In this document: positions 1-8,370 of the stretch, in pieces
Layout of the letters: the number at the start of each line of letters is the position of its first letter
Position numbering within the stretch: position 1 is the first letter of the stretch
NCBI GenBank assembly: GCA_028751075.1
Contig: JAQZDA010000005.1
Location: 1-64,000 of the forward strand
Direction: 5' to 3'
Origin: Euryarchaeota archaeon Ods02
Lineage (GTDB): Archaea; Halobacteriota; Halobacteria; Halobacteriales; Halorutilaceae
Length of the DNA: 64,000 bases
Made by a program: the position numbers and the translations under genes
Notes under the pieces: generated by a model
The model's input: the letters and a program-made list of their open reading frames with translations, nothing else
Databases searched by the model: none
What the model was told of the DNA's origin: nothing

Positions 1-561
1 GTTGACGAACATCGTGTCGAGGTCGCCGGCGACCTCGCCTTCGTAGTGTTCGTCGACTGGGTTCTCGTGCGCCTCCAGGGTGACGTGCTGCGGCTGGTCG
101 ACGTCGTAGTCGCTTCGGAGCGGGTGGCCGCGCCAGGTCTCCGGCAGGAGTATGCGGCGGAGGTCGGGGTGGTCTCTGTATCGGATGCCCATGAGGTCGT
201 AGCATTCGCGTTCATGCCAGTTCGCTCCGCTGAAGACGTGGCTGACGGTCTGGACCTCGGGGTCGTCTCTGTCGGCGGCTGCGACGACGTTTATCTCGTC
301 GAAGTCCTCCTGGTCGTCGGTGATCCGCCTGAGGTGGTAGACGCTTTCGAACCGGTCCTCGTACTCGACTCCTGTGACGCTGGACAGGTGGTTGTAGCCG
401 TTCTCCTTGAGCACGCTCAGTACCTCGTCGACCTGTCCGGGGTTGGCATGGATGGCGGCGGCGTTGGTGTGCCGTTCGAGGTTGAGGACGCTGTCGGGGA
501 ACTCCTTTTCGATGCTCTCCTGAAGCTCCTGATGCCTGCGTTTCACCTCGGCTTCGCTCAC
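1..561 (-). CDS. nuoC: NADH dehydrogenase-like complex subunit C (or fused CD), N-terminal part, cut by the window edge
   Basis: The minus strand reads open from a GTG at 561 off the left edge. The translation holds the 30-kDa subunit signature: WHERECYDLMGIRYRDHPDL followed by RRILLPETWRGHPLRSDY. A strong Shine-Dalgarno (GGAGGTG) sits just upstream of the GTG, which fixes this start. In haloarchaea the C and D subunits are normally fused and work in the peripheral arm of a complex I-like quinone reductase. The D part would lie outside the window, so fusion cannot be judged. It follows nuoA and nuoB in the usual order. Confidence 0.9.
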   Translation of the reverse strand, partial: MSEAEVKRRHQELQESIEKEFPDSVLNLERHTNAAAIHANPGQVDEVLSVLKENGYNHLSSVTGVEYEDRFESVYHLRRITDDQEDFDEINVVAAADRDDPEVQTVSHVFSGANWHERECYDLMGIRYRDHPDLRRILLPETWRGHPLRSDYDVDQPQHVTLEAHENPVDEHYEGEVAGDLDTMFVN

Positions 562-617
562 GCCGACACCTCCCTGTAGTCGTCCATCCGCTGCCGTAGG
601 TCTCTGCCGGAGTCCAT
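558..617 (-). CDS. 19-codon micro-ORF bridging nuoB and nuoC
   Basis: An ATG overlapping the nuoB stop (TGATG) opens a 19-residue frame, [19 protein letters not shown], whose stop overlaps the nuoC start (GTGA). Both junctions are the kind used for translational coupling, and the peptide covers exactly the space between the two subunits. It carries the nuoC ribosome binding site inside it. I recognise no family. It may be a coupling leader, a real micro-protein, or chance, because a 60-base stretch is short enough to be open by accident. Confidence 0.3.
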   Translation of the reverse strand: MDSGRDLRQRMDDYREVSA

Positions 618-1354
618 CAGTCGTCGGCCTCCTTCGGCGTCGTCCTGTTCCGCGCTTCGTCGACCTCGGTGTCGTCGAGCGCTTCCGGCGAATGCGTGTA
701 CTTCATCAGCATCTCGTCGTCCTCGAGCTCTAGTTCGTCCTCGAAGAAGTCCACTATCTCGTCCCTGCTCCAGTCCTGTAGCTCCCGTATCTCGTACGGC
801 TTCACCGTCACCGGTGCACTTTCCCCGCGTTTGGTCTTCTCCTGCATCTTCATCACGCCGTACAGCAGCGCCTCGGGTCGCGGCGGACAGCCTGGCACGT
901 GGATGTCGACGGGTGCGAAGGTCTCCAGGCCTTTGACGACGCAGTAGCCCTCCTGGAACGGGCCGCCGCTGATGGTGCACGAGCCCATGGAGACCACGAA
1001 CTTCGGCTCCGGGATCTGGTCGTACAGCCGTTTCACCCGGGGTGCGAGCTTCGCGTTGATGGTGCCTGGAACTATCATGAGGTCGGCCTGCCGGGGGCTG
1101 TTGCGGAAGACTCCGGCGCCGAACCTGTCCATGTCGTGTTTGATGGCGACGGTGTGCATCATCTCGATGCTGCAGCACGCGATGCCGAACTGGAACGGGA
1201 ACATCGAGGATGCACGCGCCCAGTTCATCACCTTGTCGAACGTAGTCGTCACCACGGGTACGTCGCCTAACATCTCCCGGAGCTTGCTGTTCATCCGGGG
1301 GTCTACGTCTCCCTCCCGTCGTTCCTTTATCGGTGTCTTGCTTTTGTCAAGCAT
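617..1354 (-). CDS. nuoB: NADH dehydrogenase-like complex subunit B
   Basis: A 245-residue PSST/NuoB protein. It shows the tandem cysteines C60-C61 in the segment [12 protein letters not shown]126 in [11 protein letters not shown] and C156 in [12 protein letters not shown]. These are the expected ligands of the terminal 4Fe-4S cluster (N2) that hands electrons to quinone. The N-terminal 30 residues and the acidic C-terminal tail ([17 protein letters not shown]) go beyond the core family, the latter typical of halophilic versions. It lies 3 bases after nuoA and its stop overlaps the micro-ORF at 558-617. It is certainly one transcription unit with its neighbours. Confidence 0.97.
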   Translation of the reverse strand: MLDKSKTPIKERREGDVDPRMNSKLREMLGDVPVVTTTFDKVMNWARASSMFPFQFGIACCSIEMMHTVAIKHDMDRFGAGVFRNSPRQADLMIVPGTINAKLAPRVKRLYDQIPEPKFVVSMGSCTISGGPFQEGYCVVKGLETFAPVDIHVPGCPPRPEALLYGVMKMQEKTKRGESAPVTVKPYEIRELQDWSRDEIVDFFEDELELEDDEMLMKYTHSPEALDDTEVDEARNRTTPKEADD

Positions 1355-1357
1355 CTT

Positions 1358-1747
1358 TCACACATCCCTCGGACGCACGCGTTCACGGCCCTTCGGCCGA
1401 ATCCACTGGATGGCGCCGTTCCTCCACGCCCAACCCATCCCGATGAACAGTATCACTATGAAGACGAAGGCGGGGACGTAGGTGGATGGATCCTGGACGA
1501 GGTAGACGGCCCACGGTATCAACAGGACGACCTCGACGTCGAACACCAGGAACATCATCGCGACGAGGTAGTACTGGATGCTGAACCGGATGCGGGTGTC
1601 TCCCGTCGGAACCTCACCGCTCTCGTAGGTCTTCTGCTTCTGCCGCTCCGGCACCGACGGCCGCAGAAGCCGGCTCACGAGGACGACGCCTATGGGGAGG
1701 CCGCCCGCGACGACGACCATCGCCGCGATAGCAATCCAGTCGCTCAT
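1358..1747 (-). CDS. nuoA: NADH dehydrogenase-like complex subunit A
   Basis: A 129-residue membrane subunit with three hydrophobic helices (roughly residues 3-25, 60-82, 88-110). It contains the NuoA signature around KTYESGEVPTGDTRIRFSIQ followed by YYLVAMMFLVFDVEVVLLIPW. It is the first gene of the operon. A TATA-like TCTTAAAGC on the plus strand at 1779-1787 (CTTTAAGA on the coding strand) lies about 35 bases before the ATG, the right distance for a short-leader archaeal transcript. The 233-base gap up to the next gene holds only this promoter. Confidence 0.95.
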   Translation of the reverse strand: MSDWIAIAAMVVVAGGLPIGVVLVSRLLRPSVPERQKQKTYESGEVPTGDTRIRFSIQYYLVAMMFLVFDVEVVLLIPWAVYLVQDPSTYVPAFVFIVILFIGMGWAWRNGAIQWIRPKGRERVRPRDV

Positions 1748-1778
1748 CGAATCTGCCTGTACATTAGCGCCGCGCCGG

Positions 1779-1787
1779 TCTTAAAGC
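1779..1787 (-). promoter_or_regulatory. Probable TATA box of the nuo operon
   Basis: Read on the minus strand the element is GCTTTAAGA, an archaeal box A-like sequence about 35 bases upstream of the nuoA start at 1747. That fits a transcript with a very short leader. No purine-rich BRE is obvious directly upstream of it. The call rests on position and composition only. Confidence 0.4.
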
Positions 1788-1980
1788 TGTATGTATACCG
1801 GCTATCCTGGTGGACAGCCTTGAGTATCATCTTACGTGGGAACCCGGAAGAAAACCCGTCGGAGACTCGGAAGCCTTCGCGGCCGTATCAAGGGTTAACC
1901 TCCGGTTGGAGGGTTTCAGTCCACGCTGCCATCTGATGGCTCAAACCACCAGTTATGTAGTCGGAGTATTTCTAAGGGTG

Positions 1981-4900
1981 TTACGGTGGTCCTCCAGGTG
2001 CGTGTCCAGGTGGTCCACCACCGGGGGTTTCGTCAGGTGGACCCTGACCTGGGGGTTCTCCACCGTGTCCGGGTGGACAGGTCGGCGGACCGACAGGGGT
2101 GCCTGGGTTCTCCGGTGGAACCGGACAGCTGTCGACGACCTCGAACTCCAGCTCGTCTACCGTGACACCCGTACCGTCTATCTGCGCTGTTATCTCTCCC
2201 GAGTAGTTCCCTGTCGAGGTGTTCTCGGGTACGTCGACCGACGCGTTCACGGTGAGGGTGTCGCCGGCTTCCAGTAGATGCGACCGGTTCAGGGATACAC
2301 GAGTAGGCTGCAGAGTCGTGTTACCTTCCTCGTGGACTACCTTCGAGGGTGACAGCGAGACCGAGCGCACTCCGAGCAACGCCCTAGACTCGACCTCGAC
2401 GGGGATGACGCCGCTCGAGTTCCGCTCTATCTCAGGAACCCTCGTCTGGTTCACCGTCACCGGTGCTGCGTAATCCGCGTTCCAGGAGACCGACTCCCGC
2501 CGCTCCACGTTCCTGTCTTCGTCGACGGCTTTCACGGTGGCGTTGTACCTGCCTGTAGCGTTCTCGGCTAACGGCACCGTAGCGCGGTAGACGCCGGATG
2601 TCGTCTCGTCTAACGTTGCCTGCGTCTGGTCGCCGTCCGGAGTCTCTATCTCCGCAGTCACCGTCGCGCCCTCTATGGCTTCGGCCCCGAACAGCTCCGC
2701 GTCGATGGTGGCATTGCTGCCCGCGTAGTACTCGTTGCTCGAGGTGTAGGCCTCCAGCTGGGTGAGGCTGTTAGCCGTCACACGTGCTTCGAACTCGTTG
2801 CCTTCATCGCCACCCTGGACGTCGTAGGACCACTCCCCTGCTTCAGGGTCGGTGATCCGGTACACCGTCCGGTCCCCCAGAGTCGAGACCTCGACGGAGT
2901 CGGTTTCAGCTGGCTCCACCAGGGTGCCGTTCGGACGGTACAACCTAACGGTCCGGTTGACTGCATCTGAACCGCTCAGGTACTGGGACGAGATGGAGGT
3001 ACCGCTGTCACCTGCACCTGCTTCTCGAGACAGCTGGCGTTGCATCGCGGCAGGGTGTTCGGCGTCTAGGTCGACGAAGTCGCCGAGTCCACCTGTAGCT
3101 ACGTCGAGTATGACGTTGGACGTGCCTTCGTCGACGTGGAACGAGGACTCGAACAGTTCACCTGGTTGCACGAAACCCGTGAGCACCTGTATGATCTCGC
3201 TCGCGGTGAACTGCTGGGTCAGCTGGATGAAGTCCTCGATTATCTCGTCTCGCGAGTGGCTCTCGGTGTTCGAGCTGCAGCCTGCGGTGTCGGCGAGCGA
3301 GCGCTTGAACTCGTGGTCCGCGCCGTCACCCAAGGTGTTGGTCTGGAGGCAGATGTCGTTGGGGTTCATGCGGTCCCGTATCATGTCACGCATCGCGGAC
3401 TCGCTGGGGCCGCGGTTCCTTCCGCCGTCCGACATCAGTATCACGTTCTGCTGAACGCCGGCGGGGGCCTTCTGAACCTCGTCGATACCGTCACGCAACC
3501 CCGCCCCCATGTTCGTACCTCCTCCCGCGGACATCGACGCTATCGCGGACTTAGCGGAATCACGGCCTTCGTCCATCTGCGTCAGCCCCTGCCTGACGGT
3601 GGAGCCTGAGGAGAACCCTACGACCGCGAGGTAGTCGCTGTCCGCCTGCCGGTCTACGACTCCCTGAGCCGCGTCCTTCGCCGCCGACATCCGAGTCCCT
3701 CCTCCGACATCCGTGGCGCTCATACTACCGGAGGTGTCGACGACGACCGCTGTCGCAGTCTGCCCGCCAGCTTCACCTGGTTCGCTGTACACCGCTAGCT
3801 CCGGCTCCGACGCAGTCAACGTCTCATCCGTGGTCTTGAGCTCGACGTATACGTCGTACGAGCCGGCTTCCTCGACGTCGGGAGCGTCGAACCGCAGGGT
3901 TGCAGTCCGACCTAGGTCGTCCGAGGTGTCATCCGACAGATCCGCTTCGACGTCAACATCCACGCCAGCGACCACGAGGCTCCATCGCGCATCATCCAGA
4001 TCTAGCTGGCTATCACCTTTCACGAACACGTCGACGGACGTCCTCCGTGGGTCGTCCACAGTCCCAGCGTCGACGAAGCCGTCCTCCACTATCTCCAGCT
4101 CCGGCTCCGGCAGGCCATCGACTATCGACAGCGTCTCTACCTCTCGATCGAGCTCGTACGCGTCCTGGTAGACGTTCAACGTCGCCGTGAGATCGTGGTC
4201 TCCGGCCTCGTTCAAGCCCAGGTCCTGCAACGGCACCATCGCGCCGGCGACGTTCCGCGGATAGATCGAGTTCACGTAGAACCCGTAGCTCACGCTAGAA
4301 CCCCCTGCCTCCATACCCAGAACGAACTCGTGTGGCTGCATACCCGAGTTGATGACGTTGACACCGAGTTCGTCGTCGGCGTCCATGGTCCACCACATCC
4401 GTTCTTCGCCGTCCTCGGTTATCGTGTTAGGCGACACCAACGCAGGCGGAGCTTCGACACAGTTCGTCCACGGTTTCACGTCACAGAAGAAACCATCGTC
4501 GATGTCTGGGCGGACCACGCTCTCCTGGATACGGTCCTCGGGGTCGGACTGAGGTCCACGCAAGTCCGTGAACCTGTCATCCTCGTCCGAGAACTCAGCG
4601 TCGATCTGAGCAACGTCGGGGAACAGCCTGCGGTATCCGTCGTCGAACTCCGGACCCTCACCCTCGCTGGCCCACGCGCCCGGGTCGTCGAACTTCGGCC
4701 CCGTCTCCGTCGACAGGTTACCCGCGGTTGCGCCGGTGTCACGGGCCGGATCCAGTACGTCCATATCCTCGAGAGGCTGCGGATACGTGTAGATGTTGAC
4801 GGGTTCGTCCGACCAGCTCTCGTCGTTGGTCAGCACCGCTATCTCGTAGGTCTCGTCCACCTCCGACACCGCGGCGTCCTCGTGCGCCCAGGTGACGCCC

Positions 4901-6240
4901 TCCCCGTATCCGACAGGGTCGACGTAGTTCAGGACCAGCGACGCCAGCAAAGTACGGCTGGTGTCGCCGGGGTCGTCGACGTACTGGTCCTGATAGATGT
5001 ACTCGGGGCTCCTGTCACCCTCCCCTTGGCCCCTGACCTGTGCGTCCGTCTCGCCCGCGCTCTGGTTCGCGCCGAAGAAGTTCGAGTGCGCGCCTTCCGC
5101 TGGATAGATGACGGGTCGACCGTCGACGGTCTCCACGTGCTCCCACTTCCTGTACTCGCCACCCATGTGCTGCTGCGCCAGCACCCACTCGGGCTCACCG
5201 GTGTCCTGATCGAACAGGATGTAGAACGGCTCCTGGTCGCCTGTATGCGACGCCGCCCTGTCTGCTTCACGTGTCTCAGAGGGTTTCGGATCGTTCACGT
5301 AGAACATCCAGTAACCCACGGCGGTGTAGGTGCCGCCGTCGAGGTCGGAGGGGTCGGCGTCGGGGAACCGGTCGAGGTACGAGTCGTCCGGCTGGAAATA
5401 TACGTCCTCGACGAGGTTGGAGTACACCGTCGGCGGATACACGTCGGACTCCGACGGATCTAGATGCGTCAGCGAATCCCGGTCAGGAGCGACAGGACGT
5501 CCAACCCCGTAACCATTAGCCCAGCCGTTCCATTCATCCGTCAAAGCCTGCGGAAGAACGAACTCGAAGTAGTCCGCGTTCGCGTCATCGTCCGACCCGC
5601 GGTCCACCACCGAGAGATCGTAGAGGTTCGCGTCATCCAGCACCACCTCCTCGTCACCGTCGACCACCCGCCGGAGCTCCGAGTTCTCGAACAACGCCTC
5701 GTACCGCGTCGGATGATACAGCTCGTCCCCGTGGAAACGCAAGACAGGGGCGTGGTCCTGCATGACATCATACTCATTTGGATTCAACACGATTTCTCGT
5801 TGGTATGTGTACGTCTCTCCGTCGACATCGACTTCAAGTTTAACCCGAGTATCCTTCAAATCCGGAACTCGCAGGGCGGTGGTTCTGCCGTCGTGTGATG
5901 GTATGCTTTCTGTCTCAGAGCCATCGTGCAGTAGCTCGGCTTCAGAGTTGTTCACCGACCAACTGAAGCTCGCGTCCCTGTCTTCTACGAGTTCATGCGG
6001 GAACCCGAGCGCCAACGTCTCACCCACCTCTATACTTGCGTTATCCTGAGGGGGTGTTCTGGCGATGATGTCTACCGGTTCCTCAAAACCGTCTTGTTCG
6101 GAAACTTCCCCCGATTGCTCTGCATCTATCTCCATCGAACCGTCTGCAACTACCACTCCTGAAAGTAGGATAGTAAGTAGAACGAAGGTTATTCCAACTA
6201 TAGCTATGCTCCTGTACGCTCGTCTAGTGCTATCCCCCAT
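1981..6240 (-). CDS. Giant exported protein with VPS62-like and von Willebrand A domains (module A)
   Basis: 1419 residues from ATG 6240 (a TTG six bases earlier is possible; the paralog at 17923-22305 begins at the position equal to 6240). Residues 11-32 form a signal or anchor helix. Residues about 158-390 (APVLRFHGDELYHPTRY, HTGDQEPFYILFD, QQHMGGEYRKWEHVE, GRPVIYPAEGAHSNFF) resemble the VPS62/DUF946 fold. A vWA domain follows with the metal site D835-T-S-G-S at residues 835-839. Then come beta-sandwich-like regions and a Cys-flanked Pro/Gly/His tail (CPPGHGGEPPGQGPP) with no C-terminal membrane anchor. It is probably a cell-surface or released adhesin-like protein. It is divergent from the lipoprotein array that starts at 6370. 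No MoxR-type ATPase is nearby, so a chaperone-type vWA role is unlikely. The function is unknown. Confidence 0.88.
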   Translation of the reverse strand: MGDSTRRAYRSIAIVGITFVLLTILLSGVVVADGSMEIDAEQSGEVSEQDGFEEPVDIIARTPPQDNASIEVGETLALGFPHELVEDRDASFSWSVNNSEAELLHDGSETESIPSHDGRTTALRVPDLKDTRVKLEVDVDGETYTYQREIVLNPNEYDVMQDHAPVLRFHGDELYHPTRYEALFENSELRRVVDGDEEVVLDDANLYDLSVVDRGSDDDANADYFEFVLPQALTDEWNGWANGYGVGRPVAPDRDSLTHLDPSESDVYPPTVYSNLVEDVYFQPDDSYLDRFPDADPSDLDGGTYTAVGYWMFYVNDPKPSETREADRAASHTGDQEPFYILFDQDTGEPEWVLAQQHMGGEYRKWEHVETVDGRPVIYPAEGAHSNFFGANQSAGETDAQVRGQGEGDRSPEYIYQDQYVDDPGDTSRTLLASLVLNYVDPVGYGEGVTWAHEDAAVSEVDETYEIAVLTNDESWSDEPVNIYTYPQPLEDMDVLDPARDTGATAGNLSTETGPKFDDPGAWASEGEGPEFDDGYRRLFPDVAQIDAEFSDEDDRFTDLRGPQSDPEDRIQESVVRPDIDDGFFCDVKPWTNCVEAPPALVSPNTITEDGEERMWWTMDADDELGVNVINSGMQPHEFVLGMEAGGSSVSYGFYVNSIYPRNVAGAMVPLQDLGLNEAGDHDLTATLNVYQDAYELDREVETLSIVDGLPEPELEIVEDGFVDAGTVDDPRRTSVDVFVKGDSQLDLDDARWSLVVAGVDVDVEADLSDDTSDDLGRTATLRFDAPDVEEAGSYDVYVELKTTDETLTASEPELAVYSEPGEAGGQTATAVVVDTSGSMSATDVGGGTRMSAAKDAAQGVVDRQADSDYLAVVGFSSGSTVRQGLTQMDEGRDSAKSAIASMSAGGGTNMGAGLRDGIDEVQKAPAGVQQNVILMSDGGRNRGPSESAMRDMIRDRMNPNDICLQTNTLGDGADHEFKRSLADTAGCSSNTESHSRDEIIEDFIQLTQQFTASEIIQVLTGFVQPGELFESSFHVDEGTSNVILDVATGGLGDFVDLDAEHPAAMQRQLSREAGAGDSGTSISSQYLSGSDAVNRTVRLYRPNGTLVEPAETDSVEVSTLGDRTVYRITDPEAGEWSYDVQGGDEGNEFEARVTANSLTQLEAYTSSNEYYAGSNATIDAELFGAEAIEGATVTAEIETPDGDQTQATLDETTSGVYRATVPLAENATGRYNATVKAVDEDRNVERRESVSWNADYAAPVTVNQTRVPEIERNSSGVIPVEVESRALLGVRSVSLSPSKVVHEEGNTTLQPTRVSLNRSHLLEAGDTLTVNASVDVPENTSTGNYSGEITAQIDGTGVTVDELEFEVVDSCPVPPENPGTPVGPPTCPPGHGGEPPGQGPPDETPGGGPPGHAPGGPP

Positions 6241-6246
6241 TGTCAA

Positions 6247-6369
6247 CCCCGCAGTAGAAAACTCGTATTCCCCACTTAGTTTTTGATTTTGAAGGCGTAT
6301 ACTAACCTTTTAAATTGAAGTATACATAAGGTCGCAAACATTTTTGTTGTAGTATCCTATACTTCCGAT
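6247..6369. promoter_or_regulatory. Divergent promoter region shared by both copies of the vWA/lipoprotein module
   Basis: This AT-rich spacer separates the vWA gene (minus) from the lipoprotein array (plus). The stretch 6305-6360 is nearly the same as 22371-22428 in module B, including an unbroken identical run of about 25 bases that contains GCAAACATTTTTGTTGTAG. The element TTTAAATTGAAG (TTCAATTTAAA on the other strand) is a candidate TATA box for the vWA gene. Noncoding conservation of this kind points to shared regulation, or to a recent duplication. Confidence 0.6.
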
Positions 6370-7032
6370 ATGCCGCGTAGAAGGGGGGTACTCAGGAAAA
6401 CAGCTCTGACAGTTACAGCCACACTAACACCCGGCTGCATAATCGCAGACGACGCAGGAGACCCCGGCGTAGCACCAGAAGACCGAGACCGACCCTGCTG
6501 GCAGAACATCCACGGAGAACGTATCGATCTAGAGCCGTTCTTCGACCCAGAACTAGAAGACGAGATGGTTCCCCCCCAAGAAAAGATGCATTCTGTGTAC
6601 GAAAAATACGACGACGAAGACTACCCGGAATACAAAGCCTACATAGAGTCGATAGACGACTCAGTCGCAATACTACTCAAGGTAGATGTATATCCCACCG
6701 TCGAAGAAGCAGAAACCCACTACAACGAAAACGAAGAAAGCTACGACGAACCAAATACCTACGGATTCGCAGACGAAGCCGTAAAACAAGTCAACGGAGA
6801 CTACGCCGAAATGACCATAAGAGTATCAAACGCCGTCGGACACGTCATAAGCTACGTGCCCGACGAAGCACCAGAAGAGCCGGATGAAAGATGGACTTCG
6901 CCAAGCGCACGCGTCCTCGCATTCGGAGAAGATCTGCATGACTACTGGGCAGGAACAAGCGACTACAAAAATCAACCAGGCTTCTGCAGACAGGAAGTCA
7001 TGGACCTACAACAACCAAACGAAAACAACTGA
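6370..7032 (+). CDS. Tandem Tat-lipoprotein paralog A1
   Basis: 220 residues and first in an array of four. The start MPRRRGVLRKTALT is a twin-arginine signal, and PGC with C23 is a lipobox, so the mature protein is probably lipid-anchored outside the cell. Two further cysteines, C43 (RPCWQNI) and C206 (PGFCRQE), are kept in every copy and could form a disulfide. The body is very acidic, with shared blocks EPFFDPE, YDDEDYPEYKAYI, VSNAVGHVISYVP, DYWAGTS and LQQP. I recognise no known domain. Its last 90 bases are almost identical to the end of B3 (24366-24458), a sign of exchange between arrays. A2 follows after 3 bases. Confidence 0.9.
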   Translation: MPRRRGVLRKTALTVTATLTPGCIIADDAGDPGVAPEDRDRPCWQNIHGERIDLEPFFDPELEDEMVPPQEKMHSVYEKYDDEDYPEYKAYIESIDDSVAILLKVDVYPTVEEAETHYNENEESYDEPNTYGFADEAVKQVNGDYAEMTIRVSNAVGHVISYVPDEAPEEPDERWTSPSARVLAFGEDLHDYWAGTSDYKNQPGFCRQEVMDLQQPNENN

Positions 7033-7035
7033 AAA

Positions 7036-7698
7036 ATGCCGCGCAGAAGGGGGGTACTCAAGAAGACCGCGTTATCAGTTACTATTGTACCAGCTTCCGG
7101 CTGCATAATCGCCGACGACGCAGGAGACCCCGGAGTAGCACCTGAGAATCGTGACAGACCGTGTTGGCAGAACATACATGGAGAACGCATCGACCTAGAA
7201 CCCTTCTTCGACCCAGAAAGAGAACAAGAAATGGTGCTGTCAGAAGACGAGATACATTCTGTTTACGAAAAATACGACGACGAAGAATACCCGGAATACA
7301 AAGCATACATCGACACGATAGACAACTCAGTAACCGTACTCTTCAAAGTAGATGTCTACCCTACAGTCGAAGAAGCAGAAACCCACTACACAGAGACGAA
7401 AGAAAGCTATGAAGAACCAAAGGACTGGTGGTTCAAAGATCAGTCCGTTAAACAAACCGACGGAGACCACGCCGAAATGATCATAAGAGTCTCTAATGCT
7501 GTAGGACACGTCATCAGCTACGTACCCGAAAAAGCACCAGAAGACCCAGACGACAGAAGAACTACACCAAGAGGTCAAGTACTGGCATTCGCAAAAGATC
7601 TCCGCGACTACTGGGCAGGCACAGGCGACTACAGACAAAACCCCGGATTCTGCCGCGAAGAAGTCAAAGCACTACAACAACCAGACGAAAACGACTGA
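7036..7698 (+). CDS. Tandem Tat-lipoprotein paralog A2
   Basis: 220 residues, with the same layout as A1: twin-arginine start MPRRRGVLKKTAL, lipobox C23, the paired cysteines in RPCWQNI and PGFCREE, and the blocks EPFFDPE, YDDEEYPEYKAYID and SNAVGHVISYVP. After the lipobox it has the IIADDAGDPGVAP segment, which defines one of two sequence classes in the arrays (A1, A2, A3, B3). It begins 3 bases after A1 and ends 6 bases before A3, so the array is surely one operon. Function unknown. Confidence 0.9.
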   Translation: MPRRRGVLKKTALSVTIVPASGCIIADDAGDPGVAPENRDRPCWQNIHGERIDLEPFFDPEREQEMVLSEDEIHSVYEKYDDEEYPEYKAYIDTIDNSVTVLFKVDVYPTVEEAETHYTETKESYEEPKDWWFKDQSVKQTDGDHAEMIIRVSNAVGHVISYVPEKAPEDPDDRRTTPRGQVLAFAKDLRDYWAGTGDYRQNPGFCREEVKALQQPDEND

Positions 7699-7704
7699 AA
7701 ACAG

Positions 7705-8364
7705 ATGCCGCGCAGAAGGGAAATACTCAAGAAAACAGCTTTGGCTGCTATGGCTATAACAACATCCGGCTGTATACTCGCCGATGATGCAGGAGATCCC
7801 GGAGTCGCACCCGAAGATAGAGACCGGCCGTGCTGGGAGAACATCCACGGAGAACGCATCGACCTAGAGCCGTTCTTCGACCCAGAACGAGAAGATAAAA
7901 TGGTCCTCCCCGAGGAAGAGATGCTTTCTGTGTACGACACATACGAAGACGAAGACTACCCAGAATACAAAGCATACATCGATACAAGAGATCAAGCAAA
8001 TACAGTACTCTTCAACGTAGAAGTCTACCCCACAGTAGAGGAAGCAGAAACCCACTACAACGAAACAACTCAGGTCGACGGAGCAAAGGACTACGGATTC
8101 GGAGACCAAGCCGCGAAACACACCGACGGAGACTACGCCGAAATGACCATCAGGGTCTCCAACGCAGTAGGACACGTCATCAGCTACATACCAGAAGCAG
8201 CACCAGAAGACCCAGAAGACAGAACATTCTCCCCAAGAGGCCGAGTATTGAGATTCGCAGAAGAACTCCACGACTACTGGGCAGGCACCAGCAGCTTTGA
8301 GAATCAGCCCGGCTTCTGCCGCGACGAAGTCAAAGCACTACAACAACCAGACGAAGATAACTGA
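7705..8364 (+). CDS. Tandem Tat-lipoprotein paralog A3
   Basis: 219 residues. Twin-arginine start MPRRREILKKTAL, lipobox TSGC (C23), and the same class of post-lipobox segment as A1 and A2 (ILADDAGDPGVAP). It is one residue shorter in the middle, where the SYDEP block reads VDGAKDYGFGDQ. The paired cysteines (RPCWENI, PGFCRDE) and all other family blocks are present. It uses the A-rich codons (GAA, AAA, ATA, AGA) typical of the array and unlike the neighbouring trmI gene. Function unknown. Confidence 0.9.
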   Translation: MPRRREILKKTALAAMAITTSGCILADDAGDPGVAPEDRDRPCWENIHGERIDLEPFFDPEREDKMVLPEEEMLSVYDTYEDEDYPEYKAYIDTRDQANTVLFNVEVYPTVEEAETHYNETTQVDGAKDYGFGDQAAKHTDGDYAEMTIRVSNAVGHVISYIPEAAPEDPEDRTFSPRGRVLRFAEELHDYWAGTSSFENQPGFCRDEVKALQQPDEDN

Positions 8365-8370
8365 ATAGAA

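Noticed and set aside
4195-5463. 422-codon open frame on the plus strand
   Set aside because: Antisense to vWA gene A. Composition is that of a mirrored GC-rich gene (Val/Arg-rich, no domain), and the minus-strand gene has clear motifs across it.
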